Source: Roseiarcus sp963730555 (GTDB lineage Bacteria; Pseudomonadota; Alphaproteobacteria; Rhizobiales; Beijerinckiaceae). From it: a DNA stretch of 64,000 nucleotides. Where the stretch lies: contig CAVSSS010000038.1 in assembly GCA_963730555.1 (NCBI GenBank), positions 62,001 to 126,000 on the forward strand, given 5' to 3'. Position 1 is the first letter of the stretch; each line of letters starts with the position of its first letter. The notes under the pieces are model-generated. The model was not told the DNA's origin, ran no database searches, and was given only the letters and a program-made list of their open reading frames with translations. Positions 9,077 through 18,980 of this stretch are shown piece by piece. A program made the translations under genes and the position numbers.

Positions 9077-10012
9077 ATGCGGGACGGCAAGATTTTCTTT
9101 TCCCGTTCACTTTCGTTCGCTGCCCTCGCGATCGCGGCCGCTTTATCAGGTTGCGGCGGCGCTGGGCCCATTGATGTCGCCGAACTTCCTAGAGGCATGG
9201 TTAACTCAAAGTTTCCCAAGCCGCACGACTATCCCGTTCACGGGATCGACGTCTCCAAGTTCCAGGGCGACATCGACTGGAACGCGGTCGCCAGCAGCGG
9301 GGTCAAGTTCGCCTGGATCAAGGCGACCGAGGGCGGCGATCGCGTCGACGCGCGTTTCCAGGCCAATTGGAGCGGGGCGAAAAGCGCCGGAGTCCCGCAC
9401 GGCGCCTATCATTTCGTCTATTGGTGCCGGTCGCCGATGGAGGAGATGGCCTTTTTCGAGCAGAATGCGCCGGTCGAAGACGACGCCCTGCCGCCGGTGC
9501 TCGACGTCGAGGCCACGCCGACCTCGCCGACCTGCCATCGTCATCTCACCCAGCAAAGCGCGGCAGCCGACATGAAGGTGATGCTGGAGGAAATGGAGCG
9601 CCACTACGGGAAGCGGCCGATCATCTATACGACCGTGGACTTCTATGAGGCGATCTTGTCGGACGGCGCTTTCTCCGACTATCCGATCTGGGTGCGGTCG
9701 ACGAAATACCATCCTGCGGTGAAGTACGGGTCGCGCGCCTGGAGTTTCTGGCAGTATCAGTCCGACGGGCAGACGCCCGGGATCAACGGCGCCGTCGACC
9801 GCGACGTGTTCTACGGCACGAAGGAACAGTGGGACGCATTCCTCCGCGAGCAGCCGTCGGGCGCGCGGCAGCCGACGATAGTGCAGGCGGTGGCCCAGCA
9901 ACTGGCGGAGCCCAATGTGCCGCCGTCGCCTCCTCCGGCTGAGCAGCAAGCCGCCGTGCAACCGGCGGTCGACCAGCAGCCGGACTTGGCCGCGTCGAAT
10001 CAAGCGCAGTAG
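9077..10012 (+). CDS. GH25-family lysozyme, predicted lipoprotein
   Basis: 311 residues. The signal sequence KIFFSRSLSFAALAIAAALSG ends in a lipobox-like LSGC, so the protein is probably lipid-anchored in the envelope. The GH25 domain begins at VHGIDVSKFQGDIDWNAV and carries the catalytic DVEAT pair (LPPVLDVEATPT) and the terminal barrel strand SFWQYQSDG. GH25 enzymes hydrolyse muramic acid glycosidic bonds in peptidoglycan. The last 60 residues are Pro/Gln/Ala rich and look disordered. ATG 9077 was chosen over TTG 9050 because it starts directly at the signal peptide. The 266 bp before it hold no other gene. Confidence 0.85.
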   Translation: MRDGKIFFSRSLSFAALAIAAALSGCGGAGPIDVAELPRGMVNSKFPKPHDYPVHGIDVSKFQGDIDWNAVASSGVKFAWIKATEGGDRVDARFQANWSGAKSAGVPHGAYHFVYWCRSPMEEMAFFEQNAPVEDDALPPVLDVEATPTSPTCHRHLTQQSAAADMKVMLEEMERHYGKRPIIYTTVDFYEAILSDGAFSDYPIWVRSTKYHPAVKYGSRAWSFWQYQSDGQTPGINGAVDRDVFYGTKEQWDAFLREQPSGARQPTIVQAVAQQLAEPNVPPSPPPAEQQAAVQPAVDQQPDLAASNQAQ

Positions 10013-10097
10013 AGGACGCGCCGAACCTTTTGCACGCGCATTTGTTCTCAGCGCGACGCGGCGACAGTCCCAACATCGAGATTGACGGGAGGCGTTG

Positions 10098-12422
10098 ATG
10101 CCCTTGGAAGGCGAGGCCGATCTCAAGGCGGACGCTCTGTACTTTCATAGCATGCCCCGTCCGGGGAAGCTGGAGATCGTCGCCACCAAGCCGCTCGCCA
10201 ACCAGCGCGACCTTGCCCTCGCCTATTCGCCGGGGGTCGCCTTTCCCTGCGAGGCGATCGCGGCTGATCCTCACACCGCGGCGATCTACACCTCGCGCCA
10301 GAACCTCGTCGCGGTCCTCAGCAATGGCACTGCGGTCTTGGGCCTCGGCGCGATCGGCCCCCTTGCGGCCAAGCCTGTCATGGAGGGCAAGGCGGTGCTG
10401 TTCAAGAAGTTCGCCGGCATCGACGTGTTCGACATAGAGGTGGCGGAATTGAACGTCGACAAGCTTGTCGACATCATTGTCGCGCTCGAGCCGACTTTTG
10501 GCGGAATCAATCTCGAGGACATCAAGGGTCCGGAATGTTTCGAGGTCGAGGAGAAGGCGAAGGCCCGCATGGGCATTCCCGTGTTCCACGACGATCAGCA
10601 TGGGACGGCGATTATTGTTTCCGCCGCAATCGTCAACGCGCTCGAGCTCACGGGCAAGAAGATCGGTGATGTCAAGATCGTCTGCTCGGGCGCCGGCGCA
10701 GCCGCGCTCGCGTCGCTCAATCTTCTCGTCTCGCTCGGGGTGAGCCTAGACAACATCATCGTCTGCGACATCGAGGGGGTCGTATACAAAGGTCGCAACA
10801 AGCTGATGGACCGCTGGAAGGAGGGGTACGCTCGAGACACGAGCGCGCGCACGCTAGCTGACGCCATTCCCGGCGCGGACATCTTCCTTGGCCTGTCGGC
10901 AGGCAACGTGCTGAAGCCCGAGATGCTCAAGCAGATGGCGAGCGACCCGCTGGTGATGGCGCTCGCCAATCCGACGCCGGAGATCATGCCGGAGCTTGCG
11001 CTGGAGACGCGGCCGGACGCCATGATCTGCACCGGCCGCTCCGACTATCCCAACCAGGTCAACAATGTCCTGTGCTTTCCCTACATTTTTCGTGGCGCCC
11101 TCGATGTCGGCGCGAGGGAGATCAATGAAGCGATGAAGAAAGCCGCGGTCGCGGCGATCGCGGCGCTGGCGCGCGAGACCCCCTCCGAGATCGCGGCGCA
11201 AGCCTACAACGGCCAGTCGGTTCTGTTCGGGAAAACTTCGCTCATTCCAAGCCCGTTTGATCCGCGGCTCATGCTGCGGATCGCGCCAGCGGTCGCCCGC
11301 GCCGCGATGCAGAGCGGCATAGCCGGCCGGCCGATCGCCGATTTCGACGCCTACGCCGATCAGCTCAACCGCTTCGTGTTCCGTTCCGGCTTCGTCATGA
11401 AGCCGCTGTTCGCCAAGGCGCGGGCGGCGATGAAGACGGTCATTTATTCTGAAGGCGAGGACGAGCGCGTTCTGCGGGCGACCCAGGTGGTGCTGGAGGA
11501 GCAGCTCGCCAAACCCATTCTGATCGGCCGGCCGGAAGTGATCAGGGATCGCATCAAGCGGTTCGGCTTGACCATTCGTCCAGGCGCAGACTTCGAAATC
11601 ATCGATCCAGGCGATGACCCGCGCTATCGCGACTATGTCGCAACCTATCTCGAAGCAGCGGAGCGAAAAGGCGTGACCCCGGACGTGGCGCGTATCGTCG
11701 TGCGCTCTTCGCCTACCGTCATCGGCGCGCTCGCTTTGCGGCGCGGCGAAGCGGATGCGCTGATCTGCGGACTCGAAGGACGCTTCACATCGCGCCTCGA
11801 CCATATTCGCGATATCGTCGGGCTTGCGCCGGGGTTGAAGGATTTCTCAGCGCTGTCGTTGGTCATCGCTTCGGCGGGCGTCTATTTCCTGGCCGATACT
11901 CACGTTCGTTACGACCCGAGCGCGGAAGAGATCGCCGAGACGGCGGTCGCCTGCGCGGCGCATGTGCGCCGCTTCGGTTTGGTCCCTAAGATCGCGCTCG
12001 TCTCGCATTCCGACTTCGGCTCCGCCGATACGCCGTCGGCGCTGAAAATGCGGAAGGCCTTGCGTCTGTTGCAGGAGCGCGCGCCCGACCTCGACGTTGA
12101 TGGGGAAATGCAGGCCGACACCGCGCTGTCCCTGGTCGCTCGCCAGCGCGTGATCACCCACTCGCGCCTTGAAGGCGAGGCGAATGTGCTCATTTTTCCG
12201 AACCTCGATGCGGGAAGCACGGCGCTGCAGCTAACCCGAGTCATCGCCGACGCCCTGCCCGTTGGGCCGATCCTCATTGGCCCGGCCAGGCCGGCGCACG
12301 TGCTGACGCCCACGGTGACAGCGCGTGGCATCGTCAACATGACGGCGATCGCCGCTGCAGAAGCCGCCAGCCAACCGGCGATGTTTCTCCGCGTTCCGGA
12401 TCGCGCGGGGCGCGAATTGTGA
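10098..12422 (+). CDS. maeB: NADP-dependent malic enzyme with phosphotransacetylase-like domain
   Basis: 774 residues, the usual MaeB length. Residues 1-430 form the malic enzyme unit: catalytic Tyr region LALAYSPGVAFPCE, metal-binding VFHDDQHGTAIIV, and nucleotide-binding GAGAAALASLNLL. Residues 430-774 are a phosphotransacetylase-like domain (VIYSEGEDERVLRATQVVLE; HSDFGSADTPSALKMRKAL), usually regulatory and inactive in rhizobial MaeB. It converts malate to pyruvate with NADPH formation. ATG 10098 has GGGAGG a few bases upstream. Confidence 0.93.
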   Translation: MPLEGEADLKADALYFHSMPRPGKLEIVATKPLANQRDLALAYSPGVAFPCEAIAADPHTAAIYTSRQNLVAVLSNGTAVLGLGAIGPLAAKPVMEGKAVLFKKFAGIDVFDIEVAELNVDKLVDIIVALEPTFGGINLEDIKGPECFEVEEKAKARMGIPVFHDDQHGTAIIVSAAIVNALELTGKKIGDVKIVCSGAGAAALASLNLLVSLGVSLDNIIVCDIEGVVYKGRNKLMDRWKEGYARDTSARTLADAIPGADIFLGLSAGNVLKPEMLKQMASDPLVMALANPTPEIMPELALETRPDAMICTGRSDYPNQVNNVLCFPYIFRGALDVGAREINEAMKKAAVAAIAALARETPSEIAAQAYNGQSVLFGKTSLIPSPFDPRLMLRIAPAVARAAMQSGIAGRPIADFDAYADQLNRFVFRSGFVMKPLFAKARAAMKTVIYSEGEDERVLRATQVVLEEQLAKPILIGRPEVIRDRIKRFGLTIRPGADFEIIDPGDDPRYRDYVATYLEAAERKGVTPDVARIVVRSSPTVIGALALRRGEADALICGLEGRFTSRLDHIRDIVGLAPGLKDFSALSLVIASAGVYFLADTHVRYDPSAEEIAETAVACAAHVRRFGLVPKIALVSHSDFGSADTPSALKMRKALRLLQERAPDLDVDGEMQADTALSLVARQRVITHSRLEGEANVLIFPNLDAGSTALQLTRVIADALPVGPILIGPARPAHVLTPTVTARGIVNMTAIAAAEAASQPAMFLRVPDRAGREL

Positions 12423-12994
12423 TTTGACAGCCAGGGCCTTGCAGGCACAAACTCATCGCGTCGTCATGAACAGGCAGCGTGAAGGCGACGCAGACGTCGC
12501 CCTGCCCCAAGGGCGACAGAAAGACGGGGTAGCCATGACTCCGCCGGACGAGGGATGACCCTGGCGCGACCAGGGTCGAAACGCCGTCGCCGCTCGACAT
12601 GCCAGAGCGGAAAAGCGTTCTGAACATCGTTAACGAACATCTGCGGCGCCGGATAGCGAAGGCCAAGCGGTTCGGCCAGCCGAATTATCATCTGCAGCAT
12701 CCCAGAAGTTTCGCTGACCGCGAAACAGGGCCCCGTTTCCGCCCTAGCGCGCCGGGGCCCATTCTCTCTTTGAGCCTGGCCGTTCCGGCGCCCCGCACAA
12801 AGTTACGCGTGTAAATTATTTCAAAAGCTAGCTGCGCTTTCGCGCAACTTTTTCATCCTTACTGTCCCGTCTCAGTTCTGCAAAAGCGAACGGAATGCTT
12901 TTGGGGCGAAACGAGCGGTTTTGCAACGCTGGCCGCAACTCATCAAAATCGCCTGATCACAGTGCTTAGTAGTGACCACACAAGCAGGTGAACG
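12423..12994. other. 572-bp intergenic region without a supported gene
   Basis: Open frames here lack codon structure or recognisable domains. A GC-rich dyad GGGCCCCG (12728-12735) / CGGGGCCC (12753-12760), followed by a pyrimidine-rich stretch, could act as a weak terminator. The region ends with the ribosome-binding area of the oxidoreductase gene. Confidence 0.4.
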
Positions 12995-13911
12995 ATGAAG
13001 GCAATCGTTGTGACGGACCAGGCGGCGGGAATGGCCGGGATGAAGCTGGTGGAGCGGCCCGAGCCGTCGGCAGCGATAAACGACGTCATCGTTCAGGTTC
13101 ATGCGTCGGGATTCGTCTCGACTGAGCTGGCGTGGCCTTCGACCTGGACCGATCGCCGCGACCGTGACCGAACACCGTCGATCCTCGGCCACGAACTGGC
13201 CGGCGTGGTCACCGCCCTCGGCTACGGCACGACCGGACTTTCTGTAGGACAGCGAGTGTTCGGCATTGCGGACTGGCATCGCGACGGCACCCTGGCCGAG
13301 TATTTGGCGATCGAGCCACGCAACCTCGCGCCGCTGCCGGGTGACGTTGACTTCACAGTGGGCGCGAGCGTGCCAATCTCGGGCCTCACCGCGTGGCAGG
13401 GACTTTTCGAGCACGGCCGCCTTCGGGCGGGACAGAGTGTCCTTGCGCATGGCGCTGCCGGCGCGGTCGGGACGATGGTGACACAACTCGCGCGCGAGGC
13501 CGGCGCGTATGTCATCGGCACCGGGCGCGCGTCCGACCGTCAGAAGGCGCTCGACTTCGGCGCGCAGGAGTTCGTTGACCTCGACAACGACGCGCTGGAA
13601 GATGTCGGCGGCATCGATCTGGTGTTCGATGTCATCGGCGGCAACATCCAGAAGCGGTCCGCACGCTTGATTCGAGCTGGAGGAACACTGGTGTCCGTGT
13701 CGGGCCGGCCGAGGCGCGGCCCGCCGACGGCCTGGCGGTCGACTTCGTTGTCGAGTCCGACCGTGCCCAACTGAGTGAGATCGTCCAGCGGGTGCGGGAC
13801 GGACGACTGCGGACGAACATTGGCAACGTCTCGACCCTTGGCGATGCCGTCGCCGCCTTAAACCCGACCGAGCGCAACAGCGGGAAGACGATCATCCGCG
13901 TTCGTCCGTGA
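12995..13911 (+). CDS. NADPH:quinone reductase-type alcohol dehydrogenase, one frameshift
   Basis: About 305 residues if corrected. A zinc-independent medium-chain dehydrogenase: GroES-like N-terminus (PSILGHELAGVVTALG), nucleotide-binding motif VLAHGAAGAVGTMVTQLARE, and the end ALNPTERNSGKTIIRVRP. The frame breaks near 13703-13706 (TCGGGCCGG; one G appears missing), after which VVESDRAQLSEIVQRVRDGR continues in the next frame to the TGA at 13909. Length and motifs are otherwise normal, so a sequencing deletion is likely. Substrate unknown. Confidence 0.8.
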
Positions 13912-14098
13912 GCGACACGCGCCTATCGATGCGCGCGGCCGGCCGGCTGAGGCCGACGGAAGGAGGCTTGCAACGTTCAGGGCCGCTAGGGAGCTACTGC
14001 ATTTCGTCGCATACGCTCTGCGGTTTCAAAATACCCAACCCAGTGCGCCGCCGCGCCCGTCTTGATCTCGGCTTTGATGACCGACTGGACCGACGGTC

Positions 14099-15618
14099 TT
14101 AACCGCGCAGGCGGGTGATCTTGTCGCGCGCGCCCTCGCCGGGCGGGGTCGGCGGCTCTTTTGGCGTCGCCGGAGCCGCGCTGTCCCCCTCGTGGCGCCG
14201 CGCGCCGCGTTCCTGGCGCGCGGCTTGCAACGCTCCTTCTGCGAAGGAGCGCGCCGCTTGTTCGGCCTCGAGCTGTTCCTTGAGCTTCGCGAGCCTCGCC
14301 TGGAGCTCCTCCCGTTCCGCCTCGATCGCCTTCTCCTGCTCGGCGATGCGGCTCTCGACCGAAACGATCTTCTGTTCGGCGCGCTGCAACGCAGCCCCCT
14401 TCGCCTCCAACGCCTTGGCGAGCTCGGCCGATCGCTGTTCAAGCGTCGCGCGGATGGCGTCGACTTCCGCGTACGACGCGCGCGCGGAGGTTAGATCCTT
14501 CTCCATGTCGGCAAGCGTCGCATCTTTGGATTTTGCGGCGAGCGCGCTTTCGACTGCGCGCTGCTCGAACCCTCGAATTTCAGCTTCGCGTTCGCGTAAA
14601 GTGCCGCGCGCCTCCGTCAGAAACTTCTCGGCCGCTTCCGAACGCGAAGCCATTGCGCTCAGCTCTTCTCGCAGGTTCGACGCGGTCAGCCGGTGCAATT
14701 CGGCGGCGTCGAGGTGAGCGGTTTTGAGCTTGGCGTGGGCGGCTCTCTCCTGGGCCAGCGTCGCCTCAAGCTCCTCCACGCGCCGGGTCAGGTCGTCGCG
14801 CCGACCCTCGAGGTCGCTCAATTGCCGGTTGAGCTTCGAGGCGTTGGCCACGAACTCCTCGCTCCTCGCCCGCAGCGTCCGGTTCTCCTGCGCCATGAGA
14901 GCATTTTGGTCAGCCAAGGCGGCCCGCTGCTGCTCGACCTCTTGCAGGCGCTTCTCCTTGGCCCCGAACTCCGCCGAATCGCCGGCAGTTGTTCGCTCAC
15001 GGTATGGAGGCGCCGTTTGTTGTCCTCGAGCTCCCGTTCGGTGCGCTCCAGTTTCGCCTTCCGCTCGTTGAGCGAGGCGCGAGCCTCTGAGGCGCCGGCC
15101 TCCGCGACGCCGAGCGCCTTCTCGAGATCCTTGACACGCTCCGACAGTTCCTGGTGTCGAACGCCCAGCGCATTCCGGTCGAGCGTCAGGACGGCATGGT
15201 CAGCCCGAAGACGGTCGTGCGCTTCGCTCAATCCCTCGAACTTGCGCTCCGTTTCGAGGTGGGCGACTTTCGTTCGCTCGATCTCGATGAGCGTTTGATC
15301 AATCGGACCCAAGGCCTCGTAGAACTGGGAATGGATGGTCTCGATATTTCGGAACGAGAGCTCAATGCCGTCGAGATGCGTGCGCAGAGCTTCGTTGCGC
15401 CGGCCAATCGAGTCGAACGTGCGCGCGACTTTCAGCGACTTCGGGGCTGCGTCGCCGGTGCGGCCCTGATCGTTGGGAGCGAGCGCCCCCAAATTCGCGA
15501 TGCCGGGCGGAGCGGCGGAAGGCGCTTCCTCTCCCGGCTCATAGCGAACGACGAGCGCTCGGGAGTCGTTTGCCGGCTCAGCGTTGTTCTTAAACAGCTT
15601 CTCCCAAACCGTACTCAT
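14099..15618 (-). CDS. Large coiled-coil protein, one frameshift
   Basis: About 506 residues if corrected. A short N-terminal head (MSTVWEKLFKNNAEPANDSR; then GIANLGALAPNDQG) precedes continuous heptad-rich coiled coil from about residue 65 to 480 (e.g. LEGRRDDLTRRVEELEATLA), ending in a Pro-rich tail. The two parts are in different frames; the break lies around 14985-15003, where one base seems missing. Neither a transmembrane segment nor a Walker motif is seen, so it is not an SMC ATPase. Filament-forming or polarity scaffold roles (crescentin-like) are possible from architecture only. It is not assigned to a named family. Confidence 0.65.
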
Positions 15619-15700
15619 CGGCGGCGTCCCCTGAGCCAGAAGCGATATTGAAATGGTCGCACCGAATACAACCCACCACGCGAATGTATCGCCGTCATGA

Positions 15701-15773
15701 CGGGAAGGTCAAACCAGGGATCTACAAACTTCCTTCCCGTCAGCGGGTCCAGGATCGAGAAAATCCCTGGTTT
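15701..15773. repeat. Nested inverted-repeat element
   Basis: Two interleaved dyads: CGGGAAGG (15701-15708) with CCTTCCCG (15732-15739), and AAACCAGGGAT (15711-15721) with ATCCCTGGTTT (15763-15773). The two cannot both form at once, so the RNA or DNA could switch between alternative hairpins. Located between the coiled-coil gene and the epimerase gene; function unknown. Confidence 0.4.
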
Positions 15774-15842
15774 CGCCGAGGACGGCTGGTCGGGAAGGGC
15801 AAAAACTCTGGGGCGTCCGAGAACTTGCTGTAAGCGCCGGAT

Positions 15843-16739
15843 TCAACCGCTTACGTGTTTCCGCCAGTTGTGCGCCTCCTTGAAGCCGAGCACTTCGCGG
15901 ATCTTGCGGTTCGACAAAGGCGCCTCGAATTCGTCCATCTCGCGCGTGACCGGCGTCTTCGGCGCGAGCTGCTTCAGCGCTTCCTTGGTGGACATGTTGA
16001 GCGTGATCGTATCGTTGGTCGCGTTGAACACCTGGAAGCCGAGCCCGTCCTTCTCCAGGCACAGGCGCACGATCTCGCCAAGGTCGCGCGCGTCGATATA
16101 GCTCCAGGCGTTGCGCTTGCGGACCGGCGGGTTGGCGGCATAGCCCTTGAACGGCCCATATTCATGCGGCTCGATCACGTTGCCGATACGGAGCGCATAG
16201 ATGTCGGCGTGATAGCGCATGGCGAAGGCGCGGGCGGTCTTCTCGTTGCAGACTTTCGACAGGCCGTAGGAATCCATCGGGTCGACGTCATAATCCTCTT
16301 CGAGCGGGAAGGATTTGAAATCCTTGTCGCCCTCCGCGAAGCAGACGCCGTAGGTCGTCTCGCTCGAGGCGATGACGACTTTGCGCACGCCGAGCTTCAT
16401 CGCCGCCTCGATCACGTTGTAGGTGCTCGTTACGTTGGTCGTGAAGGTGACGTTGTCCGGCTCGATCAGCACGCGCGGAATGGCGGCGAAATGCACCACT
16501 GCGTCGGGCGGGCTCGGCGGGCGGCCATCGTTGAAGCTGGCGAAGGTGGGATGGGTGGTGAGCGCGTTGAACGCTTGGCCATTGTCCGTGAGGTCAGCGA
16601 TCAGCGTCGGCACGCCCGGCAGGTCAAGCGGCTTCAAGTCGACGTTGAGGACCGAGTAGCCGTGGGCGACGAGATGCGGAACGGCGTGCCGGCCGGCCTT
16701 GCCGGTTCCGCCGGTGAACACAATGCGCTTGCCAGACAT
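15843..16739 (-). CDS. NAD-dependent epimerase/dehydratase (extended SDR)
   Basis: 298 residues. The Rossmann motif is VFTGGTGKAGRHAVPHL at residues 6-22. Catalytic Tyr-Lys is in DSYGLSKVCNEK, with the Ser in VIASSETTYG. The active-site environment is typical of sugar-nucleotide epimerases/dehydratases, but the substrate cannot be read from the sequence. The start ATG has GGGGA at about 9 nt. Downstream of the xerC-type gene and on the same strand, 74 bp apart. Confidence 0.85.
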   Translation of the reverse strand: MSGKRIVFTGGTGKAGRHAVPHLVAHGYSVLNVDLKPLDLPGVPTLIADLTDNGQAFNALTTHPTFASFNDGRPPSPPDAVVHFAAIPRVLIEPDNVTFTTNVTSTYNVIEAAMKLGVRKVVIASSETTYGVCFAEGDKDFKSFPLEEDYDVDPMDSYGLSKVCNEKTARAFAMRYHADIYALRIGNVIEPHEYGPFKGYAANPPVRKRNAWSYIDARDLGEIVRLCLEKDGLGFQVFNATNDTITLNMSTKEALKQLAPKTPVTREMDEFEAPLSNRKIREVLGFKEAHNWRKHVSG

Positions 16740-16812
16740 GGACGATCCCCTGATTGTTGCGCCGCCTTCTTAAAGTCCGAGCCCGAGGTCGTCGATAGGA
16801 GGATGCGCGGTT

Positions 16813-17778
16813 TCAAGCGCGCGGATGGGCGGAGCGGTAGGCGGCGAGGAGGCGCGCGCTGTCGACTCCCGTATAGACCTGCGTCGTCGACAGCGAAACG
16901 TGGCCGAGCAGGTCCTGGATGGTTCTCAAGTCGCCGCCGCGAGCCAGAAGATGAGTGGCGAACGAGTGGCGGAGCGCGTGCGGCGTCGCATCGTCGGGCA
17001 GGCCGAGCGCGCCGCGCATCGCCGCCATCGCGAGTTGCACGATGCGCGGCGACAACGGGCCGCCTTTTGCGCCGACAAACAAAGGGCCGGCGGATTTAAG
17101 CGCATAGGGGCATAGCGACAAGTAGTCCGCGATCGCCGTGCGCACCGGGGCAATGATCGGCGCCGAGCGGGTCTTCCCTCCCTTGCCGACGATCGTGACG
17201 GCGTCCGTTTCGCCGATGGGCGCGTCGGCGCGCCGGATCGAAAGCGCTTCCGAGATGCGCAGGCCCGCGCCATAGCAGAGCGCCAGCACCGCGGCGTCGC
17301 GCGCCAAGACCCATGGCTCGCGCGCCTCGCCTTCGCGCAATGCAGTCGTGGTCATCGCTTTGGCGTCCGGCGGGCTCAAGGGCCGCGGCAGGCGGCGCCC
17401 GGCCTTGGGGGCGCGGATCGCTCCGAGCGCAGCCGCTGTTTGTCCCGTCTCGCGCGCGATATGGCGGCCGAGCGATTTCAAGGCGGAGAGCGCGCGCTGC
17501 AGCGAACGGGCCTCGATCGCTTCGGCCCGCCTTTTGGCGAGAAAGGCGCGCAAATCGCCTGGGGCTAGGTCGGTGAAGTCGGTGATGCTGGGCGGCGCGC
17601 CGAAACGCTTGGCGAGAAAAGCGAGAAATTGCCTGGCGTCGCGGCCATAAGCCTCGATCGTGCGCCCCGACAGGCGCCGCTCGTGGGCAAGATGTTGCAG
17701 CCAGGCCGCCGCAGCCGCGGCGAGGTCGGGCGCGGCGGGGAGGGCGGCAAGCTCGGCGGACGGGGCGGGGTCACGCAT
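16813..17778 (-). CDS. xerC: Tyrosine recombinase XerC
   Basis: 321 residues. The SAM-like N-terminal DNA-binding domain (LAHERRLSGRTIEAYGRDAR) precedes a catalytic domain with the complete set of residues: Arg in YGAGLRISEALS, Lys in VGKGGKTRSAPI, HALRHSFATH, LLGHVSLSTTQVYT with the Tyr nucleophile. Size and position of motifs match XerC/XerD, which resolve chromosome dimers at dif. Nothing nearby marks it as an integrase of a mobile element. Confidence 0.85.
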   Translation of the reverse strand: MRDPAPSAELAALPAAPDLAAAAAAWLQHLAHERRLSGRTIEAYGRDARQFLAFLAKRFGAPPSITDFTDLAPGDLRAFLAKRRAEAIEARSLQRALSALKSLGRHIARETGQTAAALGAIRAPKAGRRLPRPLSPPDAKAMTTTALREGEAREPWVLARDAAVLALCYGAGLRISEALSIRRADAPIGETDAVTIVGKGGKTRSAPIIAPVRTAIADYLSLCPYALKSAGPLFVGAKGGPLSPRIVQLAMAAMRGALGLPDDATPHALRHSFATHLLARGGDLRTIQDLLGHVSLSTTQVYTGVDSARLLAAYRSAHPRA

Positions 17779-17921
17779 GGGGAGGATGGCGCCATGGAAA
17801 GGTTAAGCGACCGTTGCCGGGATCTGCCGCTGGCGCGAAGCGCGAAACCAATCTAATCCGCTGACCGTTCGAGACAACGACGCACGTTTTGGAATAACGA
17901 GCATCCGAGGGCCAAGGCCAA

Positions 17922-18128
17922 ATGGGTGAAACTGTTACACGAAGCAAAGCGCAGCGGCGCGGTTCGCGTCACCGCGCGGGGCAAGATAATCTGCCGGCGG
18001 CTGAAGGAGAGATGCGGGCCACCGAGCTCGCCGAGGCGATCGCGCGACTAAAAGAGCTGAGGCGGACATCCGGCAAGGCGACGCTTGACGAGGTTCTGGG
18101 TAGCCGTCACGAGGGGCATAAATACTAA
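17922..18128 (+). CDS. Small hypothetical protein with antitoxin-like C-terminus
   Basis: 68 residues with a basic N-terminus, then an amphipathic helix TELAEAIARLKELRRTSGKA and the ending EVLGSRHEGHKY. Endings of the form '(D/E)(I/V)L..R.EG..Y' occur in small type II antitoxins. No toxin gene is adjacent, so it would be solitary. The internal ATG at 18012 is another possible start (39 residues). Coding status is uncertain. Confidence 0.4.
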   Translation: MGETVTRSKAQRRGSRHRAGQDNLPAAEGEMRATELAEAIARLKELRRTSGKATLDEVLGSRHEGHKY

Positions 18129-18263
18129 GCTTTTTCGTCGACGGCTCGGTCCTGGGCTTGACCCCCGGCGCCGCCTCGGCGGATGCTTAAGGTTGCGGTT
18201 GCCAAGGGCGTCGGGCGTCGGCGAACTGGGCAATGGCGATCGACACGGGCTGGAGGCGGTTCG

Positions 18264-18776
18264 ATGCGGTTCCTTGCCTTGATTGGGGCGCTCGCGATCA
18301 TCGCCGCCATTGCCGCGGCGGTCTATTTCTTCGGCGGCTTCTACAATGTCGCCGAAACCGCGGACAATCCGGCGATCGTCGATTGGGCGCTGGCGAGCGT
18401 ACGGGGAGCGTCGGTCGTCGCGCGCGGGACCGAGACCCCGCCGGCCAATCTCGACGACTCGGAGACGGTTAAGGCCGGCGCTCGCATATATGCGACGATC
18501 GGTTGCGTGAACTGTCACGGCGGGCCGCCCGACGCCAACTGGGCCAAATGGTCCGAAGGGCTGAAGCCGGTGCCCGCCGATCTCAAGGTCATGGCGAAAG
18601 AGCGCACCGCCTCTCAACTGTTCTGGGCGATCAAGAACGGCATCAAGCTCACCGGCATGCCGAGTTTCGGCCTTGCCGGAGTTTCCGATAAGGACCTCTG
18701 GTCGGTGGTGGCCTTCGTCAAGAAATCCGCGTCCGTATCCGACGATGAGTACAAGGGCTGGACGACGTCGCCTTAG
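18264..18776 (+). CDS. Membrane-anchored or secreted c-type cytochrome
   Basis: 170 residues. The N-terminal hydrophobic segment LALIGALAIIAAIAAAVYFFG can be an uncleaved anchor. The heme attachment site is CVNCH at about residue 82, and the distal Met is likely in KLTGMPSFG. The pattern (AGARIYATIGCVNCHGGPPD ... LWSVVAFVKK) is that of a class I mono-heme cytochrome. GGAGG at 18252-18256 precedes the ATG. No oxidase or dehydrogenase is adjacent, so its redox partner is unknown. Confidence 0.85.
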   Translation: MRFLALIGALAIIAAIAAAVYFFGGFYNVAETADNPAIVDWALASVRGASVVARGTETPPANLDDSETVKAGARIYATIGCVNCHGGPPDANWAKWSEGLKPVPADLKVMAKERTASQLFWAIKNGIKLTGMPSFGLAGVSDKDLWSVVAFVKKSASVSDDEYKGWTTSP

Positions 18777-18980
18777 CGCGGGCGGGCGGGTTGCTTTCGA
18801 TTGAAGGCGGCCGAAAGCGAACGGCTCGGACAACAATCTCTTGCAGAAAATCAGAAATCAGGTTAGGCTCACCTGATGAACAATCCTTGCACTTCCGCGT
18901 GGCCTCGATCGGCGGCTCCCGTCCCCGCGCCTCTTAACCCCGGGAAAATCCGCGAGAAAAATTCTTCTTGCTAAATCCGT

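Noticed and set aside
12334..12700. Minus-strand open frames in the maeB-reductase gap
   Set aside because: No homologous pattern, low-complexity Arg/Ser-rich sequence, no convincing ribosome-binding site.
15855..17099. A 414-codon plus-strand open frame across the epimerase and xerC genes
   Set aside because: It is antisense to two confidently identified genes and has no recognisable domain.
16813..17778. Phage or island integrase
   Set aside because: Length, motif spacing and housekeeping neighbours fit XerC; no att-like duplications or mobile genes flank it.
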